Below are positions 43,676 to 51,717 of a DNA stretch of 64,000 bases, one piece after another. Numbering within the stretch: position 1 is the first letter of the stretch; every line of letters starts with the position of its first letter. The position numbers were made by a program, and so were the translations under genes. The stretch is taken from positions 23,860-87,859 of the forward strand of contig JBGALT010000013.1 in the NCBI GenBank assembly GCA_044223665.1. Reading direction: 5' to 3'. Below the pieces are notes generated by a model. That model was not told the origin of the DNA. It saw nothing but the letters and a program-made list of their open reading frames with translations, and ran no database searches. This DNA comes from JBBSAT01 sp044223665. Lineage in GTDB: Bacteria; Myxococcota_A; Polyangia; Polyangiales; Sandaracinaceae.

Positions 43676-45124
43676 ATGAACATGCGCCCCGCTTCGCTTC
43701 CGCCGCCCCGCCCCGAGAGCCCGCCCGCCGAGCGCGGGCCGGGCGCGCCGATCTCGGGCGCCGTGCCGCGACGCACGATCCAGGCGGTCCGCCCCGAGGA
43801 GGTCGAGCGCGTCAGCATCGGCGAGGCCGGCCTCGTCCTCGGCGACAAGTACCGCCTCGAGAGGCCCATCGCGTCCGGCGGCATGGCCTCGGTCTGGGCG
43901 GCCACGCACGTCACGCTCGATCGACCCGTCGCCGTGAAGTTCGTCGACGCGCGCATCGTGGCCGATCACGACGAGCGCCTCGATCGCTTCCTCCGCGAGG
44001 CGAAGGTCGCCGCGTCGATCCGGCACAAGAACGTCGTCGACATCCTCGACTTCGGCGTGCACGGCGAAGCAGACGCGGCCGAGCCCTACATGGTGATGGA
44101 GCTGCTCGAGGGCGAGGCGCTCGACGTGCGCTTGGCCCGCGGGCCGCTCTCGACCGAGGAGATCGTCCGCGTGGGGAGCCAGCTCCTGAGCGGGCTCGAG
44201 GCGGTGCACACGGCCGGGATCGTCCATCGGGACGTGAAGCCGGCGAACGTCTTCGTGACCGAGGACGGAGACGGGCTCTTCGTCCGCGTCATCGACTTCG
44301 GCATCTCGCAGGGCGAAGGAGACGCGCACGACGGGACGGTGATCGGAACGCCCGAGTACATGTCGCCCGAGCAGGCGTTCGGCGATCCCCTCGATCTGCG
44401 CTCGGACCTCTACAGCGTGGGCGTGCTGCTCTACGAGCTGCTCGCGGGCTTCCTTCCGTTCGATGCGCCGGATCCGCGCCAGGTGCTGGCGCTCGTGGTC
44501 ACCGGCAAGCCGATCGCGCTCGTGCACGCGCGACCGGATCTGCCGGCGCTCTGCGCGGTGGTCGACAAGGCGATGTCGCGCCGATCGAGCGATCGCTACG
44601 GCAGCGCCCGGGAGATGCAGCGCGCGCTCCTCGCCGCGATGGAGACGGCGCCGCCGCCGGCGTCGGGCGATGCCGAGCGTCGCGCGCGAGAGAGCCTCGT
44701 CACGGTCGAGCGCGACCTCGCGCCCGTGGGAGCACCGCGATCGCGTCGCCTCGGCGTCGCGGGCGCCACCGCGCTCGCGCTCCTCGTCGGCGTCGCGGGG
44801 GCCGGCGCATGGTACTGGCTCGCGACGCCGGACGCCGTCCCTGCGCCGGCGCCACCTCCGAGCGCGACGTTCGTCGCCGCGACGACCGCCGCCGATGCAC
44901 CGCTGCCGGTGATCGCGACGGAGGCCGTCGCCGCGCCCGCGCCCGTCGCGGATTCCGCCTCGCCGCCCGCTGCGCCGGTCCTCGAGGAGCGCGAGACGAG
45001 GGCGCAGCCGCCCGTGGCGCCTGCGCGCCGGCGTCGCCCTCCCGTGCGTCGCGCCGTGCGCGCCGGCACGCCGGCCGCGCAGACCAGCGGCGCTTCGGCG
45101 ATCCAGCGCGAGCTCGACTTCTGA
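43676..45124 (+). CDS. Membrane-anchored Ser/Thr protein kinase
   Basis: The protein has 482 residues; the ATG chosen is followed two codons later by another ATG. A Pro-rich head is followed by a Hanks-type kinase domain: ASGGMASV loop near residue 64, VAVKF lysine near 87, HRDVKPAN near 184, DFG near 208 and SPEQ in place of APE. A single membrane helix (about 360-381) precedes a Pro/Ala-rich exported tail of about 100 residues with no sensor domain. The kinase acts in the cytoplasm on unknown partners. The start is only 40 bases from the divergent frameshifted gene. Confidence 0.9.
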   Translation: MNMRPASLPPPRPESPPAERGPGAPISGAVPRRTIQAVRPEEVERVSIGEAGLVLGDKYRLERPIASGGMASVWAATHVTLDRPVAVKFVDARIVADHDERLDRFLREAKVAASIRHKNVVDILDFGVHGEADAAEPYMVMELLEGEALDVRLARGPLSTEEIVRVGSQLLSGLEAVHTAGIVHRDVKPANVFVTEDGDGLFVRVIDFGISQGEGDAHDGTVIGTPEYMSPEQAFGDPLDLRSDLYSVGVLLYELLAGFLPFDAPDPRQVLALVVTGKPIALVHARPDLPALCAVVDKAMSRRSSDRYGSAREMQRALLAAMETAPPPASGDAERRARESLVTVERDLAPVGAPRSRRLGVAGATALALLVGVAGAGAWYWLATPDAVPAPAPPPSATFVAATTAADAPLPVIATEAVAAPAPVADSASPPAAPVLEERETRAQPPVAPARRRRPPVRRAVRAGTPAAQTSGASAIQRELDF

Positions 45125-45133
45125 CGGTGTCGA

Positions 45134-45928
45134 TCAGGGCCGCGTGATCGTCACCCGCAGGCGGGTCGACGACGATGCGGTCGGGTGCGTCGCCGAGGCG
45201 ACGTGCTGCTCGATGCAGCGCCGATACGCGGCATCGCGCAGCGTCCCCCGGCCTACCGACGCGCGCGCCCGACCGGCGGCGGTCACGGTCACGGCGACCG
45301 GTACGGTGCCGTGCTGCGCGGTCGTGCACTGCTCGAAGCCCGCGCGGGCGTAGACGTAGGCGAGCGCCTCCTGCGAGAGCGCGCCACGCACGCGATCGAC
45401 CGCGATGGTCACCGCGGGCGGCGGCGGCGGCGGCGTGGTCGTGGTGGTCGTGGTGGTCGTCGTGCCCGAGGTCGGCGGAATCGGCGTCATGATCGACGTC
45501 GAGGGCGGCGGCGCGGACGTGGTCGCGCCCGGCGTGAACGTCATCACGAAGTGGACGGCTGCGCCGCCTTCGGGGGCCTGTGGCGGGAGCGTGAACTCGT
45601 GCACGCGGTCGTGGGCGCACGTCTCGAGCGTGGTGTCGCCGACGTGCGACTCGAGCGTCACGCGGATCACCTGTCGCGCCGACACCCAGAGCCGCATCGG
45701 CAGATCGCCGCGCAGCCCCGCGTGCGTGCGGAGCGAGGTCTCGTAGCAGGTCCGGATCGGCACGACCGAGCGTGCGATCGCGGCGTCCAGCATCGCGCGG
45801 TACTCGTCGGGCGGCGGGTCGCCGTCCACCGTGAGATCGTGGACGGTGATGGTCTGCGCGTGCGCGCTCGCGAGCGGAGCGAGGACGAGGAGCGCGAGCA
45901 ACGAGGAGAAGAGGAGCGAGCGGCTCAT
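45134..45928 (-). CDS. Exported protein with two AgmX/PglI-like (TonB-C-like) domains
   Basis: The protein has 264 residues from an ATG overlapping the upstream frame (ATGA). A signal peptide (LLFSSLLALLVLAPLASAHAQ) is followed by VVPIRTCYETSLRTHAGLRGDL, then CAHDRVHEFTLPP. This is the pattern of the AgmX/PglI C-terminal domain, in which a conserved CYE segment and a later Cys pair off. A Thr/Pro linker separates it from a second, shorter domain of similar design (FEQCTTAQHGTV, RRCIEQHVASATHP). In Myxococcus such domains occur in gliding proteins AgmX and PglI. The closeness to the Glt-like cluster supports an envelope role. Confidence 0.6.
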   Translation of the reverse strand: MSRSLLFSSLLALLVLAPLASAHAQTITVHDLTVDGDPPPDEYRAMLDAAIARSVVPIRTCYETSLRTHAGLRGDLPMRLWVSARQVIRVTLESHVGDTTLETCAHDRVHEFTLPPQAPEGGAAVHFVMTFTPGATTSAPPPSTSIMTPIPPTSGTTTTTTTTTTPPPPPPAVTIAVDRVRGALSQEALAYVYARAGFEQCTTAQHGTVPVAVTVTAAGRARASVGRGTLRDAAYRRCIEQHVASATHPTASSSTRLRVTITRP

Positions 45929-46158
45929 GACAGCTTGGACGTTGCCACGCGCCGACGCTTCATCGCAAATCGACCCGCGAGCGCGAGCGCGACGACGAGC
46001 CAAGCGCCCGAGCGTGGCGCTGCGCCGGCGCGGCACCCGCAGCCCGATGCGGCCGCCGGCGCCGGCGTCGTGGCGGCGTCGGTCGTCGTGCTCGCGTCCG
46101 GCGTCGCGCCGGCATCGCGGGGCCTCACCCCGCGTCGCGCCTCGAGGCCGGCGTCCAC
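45925..46158 (-). pseudogene. MYXO-CTERM-like tail in a shifted frame
   Basis: This frame reads VRPRDAGATPDASTTTDA, then ASGCGCRAG, a hydrophobic helix (AWLVVALALAGRFA) and MKRRR, a typical Cys-helix-Arg sorting tail. Its TGA overlaps the ATG of the 45134-45928 gene (ATGA), which argues that this frame is the translated end. The large upstream frame stops at 46125 instead, so a one-base change between about 46125 and 46170 separates the two parts. Confidence 0.5.
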
Positions 46159-47840
46159 GGCAGCGCCGCACGCGCGGGCGGCGAGACGTTCGTCGTCCCA
46201 CCGGCCTCGTCGAGCATCCGGCCGAGCCAGTACGCCGCGACGATGTCGCCGGCCGGGTCGAGCACGCTCGAGGCGCCGCCGTTGACGCGATGGGGATCGG
46301 AGCGGTGCTCGAAGTCGCTGAAGGGTCGGATCGCGAGCGGGACCGGATCGGCGGCGACGAGCAGCCCGCCGTGCCCGCCCGCGGTGAGCAGCGTGATCGT
46401 CGTGCTTCCGTCGACCGCCAGGCAGCTCCCGAGCGCGATCTCGCCATCGTCGCAGTTGATCACCGCCTCGTTCCAGATCGGTGCCGTCGGATAGGCGCCG
46501 AGCGTCGCGAGCGCGTCCGTGCGCGCGCTCGCCCCCGCGGCATCGCGCGCGCCGCCCACGCGGAATCCCGCGTACTCGAGATCGAAGAAGGGGAGCGCGA
46601 GCCCGCGCGCCTCGCGGTCGAGCCCCGGCGCGTAGAGCTGCGCCTCGAGGATCCCTCGGATCCGCCCCTGGATCGTTCGGTCGGTCTCGTAGCGGAGCAC
46701 CCCGTAGATCGCCACGAACGCCATGTTCACGTTCGAGTAGTTGGTCGCGGCGCCCTGGTACATGAGCTGGACGGTGCGCTCCACGTTGGTGAGGTAGTCG
46801 CGGTCGCCGATCAACGACTGGTAGTAGAAGTGCCCGATCTCCTCGTCGCCGGTGACGTGAAAGAGCGTGCGCACGATCCCGAGCGCCATCAGGCCGTTGA
46901 AGCCGTTGATCGGGCGCGGCGAGACCGAGCCCGGCGCCACCTCCTCGGCGCTCAGGTCGTGGAACGAGGTCGGGCGTCCATCGGCGTCGGTCAGCACGAG
47001 GTCCGCCATGTGGCCGCCGCCGACGTCGACGCGCTGGATCAGCCGATGCCCGATCGCGACGCAGTCGCTCTGGAGGCGTGTGACGAGCGCCTGGTCGATG
47101 GCCGGGTCGCCCACCATCGCGTCGTAGACCGCGCCCATCGCGAGGATGTAGCCGTCGACCTGGTCCTTGCTGGTGTCGTCGAGCCAGACGAGGAACGGAA
47201 AGCCGGGCGCCGGCTCGCGCCAGGTCGGCTGCTTGTCGGCCGGCTGCGGATGGCCGGCGCCGTCGAAGAGCGGAACCGTGGTGTACCGCTCGCCGGGGAT
47301 CGCGGGCTCACCCGCGTGCTCGGGGGTGACGCGCATGATGCCGCGGACGATCACCCCAGGGACGCCCGTCACGGCCGTGCTCCAGTGCAGGCCCTCGACC
47401 GCCCGCAAGAGCGCGTCGCGCGCCGCGCTCACCTCTTGCGGTGAGCCGCCGTGATCGCGCAGCACGACGTAGCGCCACGCGAGCCCTGCGGCCTGCACGC
47501 CGCCGAACATCCCGAGATCGCCCTGCTCGCCGAAGCCGTCGACGATCTCGTAGGGGTGCGATCCGACGACGCTCGCGAAGTCCGTCGAGCCGCTCGCCAC
47601 GAAGGACTCGATGGCGGCGCGATCGGCGGGATCGGAGACGAAAGCCTCGAGCCCGAAGCCGACGGGGAGCGAGGTGACGTGGTCCTGCACCCGCGACTGG
47701 GCCGCGATCCGATCAGCCAGGCCCGCGTCGTAGCCAGGATCACCCGGCGCGGCGATCAGCGGCTGCGCGAGGGCGGGCCGCGCGAGGGCGAGGGCGACGA
47801 GGGTCGTGAGGGCGACGAGGAGCCAGCGCGCGCGGATCAT
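46125..47840 (-). CDS. Exported protein of unknown function (main part of a frameshifted gene)
   Basis: The protein has 571 residues in this frame. A signal peptide (LVALTTLVALALARPALAQ) is followed by a long mixed domain with conserved-looking blocks (GFGLEAFVSDPADRAAIES, HPYEIVDGFGEQGDLGMFGG, GFPFLVWLDDTSKDQVDGYI, GPALVTRLQSDCVAIG-like). It contains few Cys and suggests an alpha-rich enzyme-like or binding fold; I cannot name the family. It ends PASRRDAG with a stop, while the sorting tail lies in the other frame (45925-46158). The start is an ATG; an upstream extension is Arg-rich and unlikely. Confidence 0.6.
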   Translation of the reverse strand: MIRARWLLVALTTLVALALARPALAQPLIAAPGDPGYDAGLADRIAAQSRVQDHVTSLPVGFGLEAFVSDPADRAAIESFVASGSTDFASVVGSHPYEIVDGFGEQGDLGMFGGVQAAGLAWRYVVLRDHGGSPQEVSAARDALLRAVEGLHWSTAVTGVPGVIVRGIMRVTPEHAGEPAIPGERYTTVPLFDGAGHPQPADKQPTWREPAPGFPFLVWLDDTSKDQVDGYILAMGAVYDAMVGDPAIDQALVTRLQSDCVAIGHRLIQRVDVGGGHMADLVLTDADGRPTSFHDLSAEEVAPGSVSPRPINGFNGLMALGIVRTLFHVTGDEEIGHFYYQSLIGDRDYLTNVERTVQLMYQGAATNYSNVNMAFVAIYGVLRYETDRTIQGRIRGILEAQLYAPGLDREARGLALPFFDLEYAGFRVGGARDAAGASARTDALATLGAYPTAPIWNEAVINCDDGEIALGSCLAVDGSTTITLLTAGGHGGLLVAADPVPLAIRPFSDFEHRSDPHRVNGGASSVLDPAGDIVAAYWLGRMLDEAGGTTNVSPPARAALPWTPASRRDAG

Positions 47841-47922
47841 CGCGCCATGATCCACGGCTCGCGTCGCGGTGTCGACGGCTCCACCCCGGGCTCGCGCCGG
47901 ACGGCCAGCGTCGGGGACGCGC

Positions 47923-48001
47923 GATCGGCTCGCCCGCTCCGGGCCCTTCCGTCCGCGGGCTTCGCCCGCTCCCGTCCTCCGGGCCAGCACTCCTCGCCGG
48001 T
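47923..48001 (+). repeat. Palindromic interspersed element, copy 4
   Basis: It runs from GATCGGCTCG to GCACTCCTCGCCGGT, with the hairpin GCGGGC-ttc-GCCCGC in the middle (about 47957-47971). It lies in the 280-base gap between the divergent exported-protein and kinase genes. Confidence 0.65.
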
Positions 48002-48120
48002 CTCTCCGCCGATGCCGCGCGGGAACGCCCGTAGCGGACAGCGGCGTCACCGGAAACGCGCGGCGGGCGCTACGAGGACACCCACCTCGGGCCAGGATCC
48101 ACTACAGTCGCGAAGCTCCC

Positions 48121-49251
48121 ATGTCGACCGAGGTCGCGGCCGAGTCCAGCATCCCCGTCGGGACGATCGTGGCCGGTCGTTTCCGCGTGGAGCGCCCGCT
48201 CACCGAGGGCGGCATGGCGACCGTGTTCGTCGCGTCGGACCTCGAAGTGCCGGGCATCGAGCGCGCCCTCAAGATCATGGCGCCGCGCCTCTTGAAGGAC
48301 GACAAGAGCCGCGAGCGCTTCGAGCAAGAGGCGACCATCGGCTCGGTGCTCAAGCACCCGCACATCGTCGACGTCCTCGGCGCCGGCGTCGATGCGGCGC
48401 TCGAGTCGCCGTGGATCGCGATGGAGCTGCTCGAGGGCGGCACCATCGCCGCGGTGCTGCGAGAGCGCGGTCCGTTCCCGCCCGACGAGGTGCGCGCGCT
48501 CTTCCTGCGCTTCGGTGCGGCGATGGCGGCGGCCCACTCGCGCGGCGTGGTCCACCGGGACCTGAAGCCGGAGAACGTGTTCCTCGAGGCTCGCCCGAAC
48601 GAGGGGCTTCCGTACACGCTCAAGGTGCTCGACTTCGGCATCGCGAAGGTCCGCAAGGACCACTCGATGACGAACTCGCAGCTGATCGGCTCGCCGCTCT
48701 GGATGGCGCCCGAGCAGCTCTCGGCGGGGACGTCCATCGGGCCCTTCACCGACGTGTGGCCGTTCGGCCTGCTCGCGTTCTACGCGCTCACGGGCAAGTC
48801 CTACTGGCTCGTCGCGAACGAGCCCGCGATGAACCTGCCGAAGCTGCTCGCCGAGATCCTCGCGGCGGATCTGGTCGCGCCGACCGCACGCGCGCGCCAG
48901 CTCGGCGTCGAGGTCACCTGGCCCGAGGCGTTCGATGCGTGGTTTCTGCGCTGCGTCGCGCGGGACCCCGCGATGCGCTTCGCGACGGTCGGCGATGCCG
49001 CGGCCGAGCTCGACGTGGCGCTCTCGGCGCGCGAGACCCGCGAGGATGCCGACTCGGTGCCGTACCGTGCGACGGAACCGGCGCCCATCCCGACCGTCCC
49101 GCCTCCGTCGGCGCCCAAGGTCGACCTCGCGCCGACCCCGGCTCCCTCGGTGCCGAAGCCGACCCGGTCGCGCGCGCCGTATGCGATGGTGGCGGGCGCG
49201 CTCGTCCTGCTCGCGGCCGCGCTCGCGGCGTGGCTGCGCTTCGGGCCCTGA
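48121..49251 (+). CDS. Ser/Thr protein kinase with C-terminal membrane helix
   Basis: The protein has 376 residues from an ATG. The kinase domain shows TEGGMATV near residue 26, ALKIM lysine near 50, HRDLKPEN near 146, DFGIAKV near 171 and APEQLS. The C-terminal part has a Pro-rich linker and one membrane helix (YAMVAGALVLLAAALAAWL, about 355-375) with just a short end, so no exported sensor exists. It is related to but shorter than the kinase at 43676. Its target is unknown. No strong Shine-Dalgarno sequence is seen. Confidence 0.9.
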   Translation: MSTEVAAESSIPVGTIVAGRFRVERPLTEGGMATVFVASDLEVPGIERALKIMAPRLLKDDKSRERFEQEATIGSVLKHPHIVDVLGAGVDAALESPWIAMELLEGGTIAAVLRERGPFPPDEVRALFLRFGAAMAAAHSRGVVHRDLKPENVFLEARPNEGLPYTLKVLDFGIAKVRKDHSMTNSQLIGSPLWMAPEQLSAGTSIGPFTDVWPFGLLAFYALTGKSYWLVANEPAMNLPKLLAEILAADLVAPTARARQLGVEVTWPEAFDAWFLRCVARDPAMRFATVGDAAAELDVALSARETREDADSVPYRATEPAPIPTVPPPSAPKVDLAPTPAPSVPKPTRSRAPYAMVAGALVLLAAALAAWLRFGP

Positions 49252-49298
49252 AGGCCCGCGTGACGAGCGTGCCGATCGAGGCACGGCGCCGCGCGCGA

Positions 49299-50486
49299 TC
49301 ACCCGAAGACGAGCGGCTCGTCGGGGCTGCGATCGAGCACCTCGACGCCGCGCGGCGTCGCGAGCACGGTCGCCTGCGCGCGCGCGCCGAGATCGTCGTC
49401 GTAGAGCCCGGGATGCACGCTCCACGCGTGGTGAGCGAGCGCGGCGCGCGTGTCGGGCAGCTCGAGCGCATCGAACGTGCAGGCTTGCCCGGAGAACGGG
49501 ACGGTGCCGAGGTGGCTGCCCGTGCGATGGCGCAGCGCGCCGGTGCGATCGAGCTTCGCGGCGGCGGCGCGCGCGGCCTCGTCCACCTCGAAGCCGAGCA
49601 GTCGCTCTCCTCTGCCCAGGCGCGTCTCGAGCAGCGCGATGGCCGCTTCGCGCATCGCGCGCGCATCGCGGCGCAGGGCCTCACCGACCTTCGAGGTGCC
49701 GCGGGTCAGCACGATCCCGGTGTGCACCACGGGGCCGAGACCGGCGCGCGCGAAGAGATCCACGAGCACCGGCTCGCGCTCGCCGATCGCCGGGCCCTCG
49801 AGGGAGCGCGGCCAGCTGCGCGTCCCGGGCCCCACCGCCACCATGGGCGCTTCGGCGAGCTCGAGACCGCGCTCGAGCACGAGCGCTCGCGCTTCGCGCG
49901 CGACGTCCCGCGGCGTCGCCCCGGCGCCGAGCTTGCCGGGGAGCGCCTGGCGTACCTGGGCGAGCGCCTCGACGGCCCGCCGAAGCTCGACGACCTCGGC
50001 CTCGCGCAGCGTGCCGATGTGGGCGTTCGCGAGATCGATCGAGGGCACGACCTTCGCGCCGTAGCTCTCGACCAGGCCCACGGTGCCTGCCTCGACGCGG
50101 CTCACGTCCGGGCTCGCGGCGATCGTCGCGTGCTCCATGGCGATGCGCCCACGCGTCGGCAGCGTTCGCTCGAGCGCGCGGCGCAGATCCGCCCAGCTCG
50201 CGTAGGCGAGCTGCTCACCGGGCAGCTCCGGCATCGCCGCCAGCTCGAGCACGTGCGCGACGAGCACCGGCATGCCGTCGGCCGGCAGCCAGTAGAACAG
50301 ACGGCGCAGGGGGGCCGCGCGCCCCGTCTCCGCGCCCAGCCCGAGCGCCCTCAGCGCCAGCGCGTTCTGTCCGCGGTGGTCGGAGAAGAGCCAGCCCTCG
50401 AGCTTGGCCTCGCGCATGGCGATCTGGATCTCGCCGAGGCGCTCGCTGACGAGCGGCGGCGGCAGCTCCGGCGCGCGGTCGGTCAC
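49299..50486 (-). CDS. M24-fold (aminopeptidase/creatinase-like) protein with altered metal ligands
   Basis: The protein has 395 residues from a GTG overlapping the previous stop. The layout is that of Xaa-Pro aminopeptidase relatives: a creatinase-like N-domain (RLGEIQIAMREAKLEGWLFSD, then HRGQNALALRALG) and a pita-bread C-domain. First ligand D is in EPVLVDLF, but the second, normally D in DITR, is replaced around VVHTGIVL. The His of HGxGH is represented by HRTGSHLG. The first Glu is His in SVHPGLY, and the second Glu is absent in ARAQATVL. It is likely a catalytically dead or changed M24 protein, perhaps binding a ligand instead. Confidence 0.7.
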   Translation of the reverse strand: MTDRAPELPPPLVSERLGEIQIAMREAKLEGWLFSDHRGQNALALRALGLGAETGRAAPLRRLFYWLPADGMPVLVAHVLELAAMPELPGEQLAYASWADLRRALERTLPTRGRIAMEHATIAASPDVSRVEAGTVGLVESYGAKVVPSIDLANAHIGTLREAEVVELRRAVEALAQVRQALPGKLGAGATPRDVAREARALVLERGLELAEAPMVAVGPGTRSWPRSLEGPAIGEREPVLVDLFARAGLGPVVHTGIVLTRGTSKVGEALRRDARAMREAAIALLETRLGRGERLLGFEVDEAARAAAAKLDRTGALRHRTGSHLGTVPFSGQACTFDALELPDTRAALAHHAWSVHPGLYDDDLGARAQATVLATPRGVEVLDRSPDEPLVFG

Positions 50487-51283
50487 GTCGTGCCCTCCGC
50501 CTTCGCTGCGGCCCGCGCCGCGTCGACCATCGCCTGCACGCGCGCGCGGATGACCTCGTCGGCGCCATCGCGCTGCGTCGGGAAGGGCTCCGGATCGCCG
50601 ATCGCGACCCAGACCGGGTTCCGGCGTCGCGACAGGAACCGGCGTGCGTGCGAGCCCAGGCTCTCGTCCGTGTACTCGGTGCCCGGCACGTACGCGAGGC
50701 CGACGGGCACCACGTCCACCTCGAGCCCCTTGGCAGCGAGGAACGCGCCACCCTTGAAGGGCCGCACCTCGTCGCCGCCGTAGGTCGTGCCCTCGGGGAA
50801 GATGAGGATCGTCTGCTTCTCGTCGAGCTGGCGGCGCATCGAGCGAATCGCCTGCGCGCCGCTGCGCCGGTCGTCGCGGTCGACGAAGATCGTGCCCATG
50901 CGGATCGCCGCGGTTCCGACCACGGGCGCCACCCGCGTCTTGTGGTTGGCGAGGAAGTGACCGTCGAAGAGCCACATGAGCGTGACGATGTCGAGTGGCG
51001 TGCGGTGGTTCGAGACGACGAGCCGGGCGCGGGTGGCGTGGCGGGGTGGCAGCGCGCCTCGGACGAAGCGCGGGTCGATGCCGAGGATGCGGCGCGCGAG
51101 GATCGCCCACGCGTGCTTGGCGCGATCGATGATGATCCGTCGATCGCCGCGCCAGAAGAGGGCGCGAACGGCTTCCCAGCCGACCGTCATCGGTGTCCAG
51201 AGCATCATCGCGACGAGGCGCCAGGTCCGGCGGAAGGCGGCGACGAGACCTCGCGTCTCGGGCGGTCGCGCGGCGGCGCTCAT
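50483..51283 (-). CDS. PlsC-type acyltransferase
   Basis: The protein has 266 residues. It transfers an acyl chain to a glycerophosphate-type acceptor at the inner membrane. The HX4D motif is in VVSNHRTPLDIV near residue 95 and the FPEGTTYGGDEV block near 165, both in the correct order. A hydrophobic N-terminal stretch (WRLVAMMLWTPMTVGW) may anchor it. The start is an ATG with no overlap; its own stop overlaps the GTG of the M24-like gene. No other lipid gene is adjacent. Confidence 0.85.
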   Translation of the reverse strand: MSAAARPPETRGLVAAFRRTWRLVAMMLWTPMTVGWEAVRALFWRGDRRIIIDRAKHAWAILARRILGIDPRFVRGALPPRHATRARLVVSNHRTPLDIVTLMWLFDGHFLANHKTRVAPVVGTAAIRMGTIFVDRDDRRSGAQAIRSMRRQLDEKQTILIFPEGTTYGGDEVRPFKGGAFLAAKGLEVDVVPVGLAYVPGTEYTDESLGSHARRFLSRRRNPVWVAIGDPEPFPTQRDGADEVIRARVQAMVDAARAAAKAEGTT

Positions 51284-51343
51284 CGTGCGCGCGACTCTCG
51301 CCCGGCCGCGAAGGCGGTTCAACCCCATTTCGGCGGGAATTGC

Positions 51344-51639
51344 GTCCGCGAGGACGCACACTGGCGACATAGGCCGCGCAGGGCGCGGCGCAGATCGCGA
51401 TCGGAGAGGCGCGTGGAGCCGCCTGCTTGCTCGGTGTGATCTGCGCGGCGCGCGGCGCGCCGCCTGCGTTCCCAGGTGCGACCTATCGGTCGCAATGGCG
51501 GTCCGCGAGGACGCAGGCGGGCGACATCGGCCGCGCAGGGCGCGGCGCAGATCGCGATCGGAGCGGCGCGTGGAGCCACCTGATTGCTCGGTGTGATCTG
51601 CGCGGCGCGCCGCCTTCGTTCCCCGGTGCGACCCATCGG
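51344..51639. repeat. Two tandem ~140-146 bp units, 157-bp period, with internal inverted repeats
   Basis: GTCCGCGAGGACGCA begins both units (51344 and 51501). They then share CGCGCAGGGCGCGGCGCAGATC, GTGATCTGCGCGGCGCG and, at the end, GGTGCGAC-ATCGG (parts shown). The second unit lacks seven bases of a GC run. Within each, GGCGCAGATC and GATCTGCGC can pair across about 45 bases. This is the longest stretch without a gene (51284-51717). Confidence 0.75.
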
Positions 51640-51717
51640 GCAATTCGTCCCCCCACGCAGGCGGGTGCTTGTGGTGCGCGTCCGACGCGGCGATGATTCG
51701 CGCCGCGGGAGGCGAGC

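Noticed and set aside
47451..50783. Plus-strand open frame of more than 1100 codons
   Set aside because: It runs through the frameshifted exported protein, kinase and M24 genes in another frame and has no conserved pattern.
51284..51717. Open frames across the tandem repeat
   Set aside because: Translations in all frames are Arg-rich repeats of each other with no start signal; the repeat is better regarded as non-coding.
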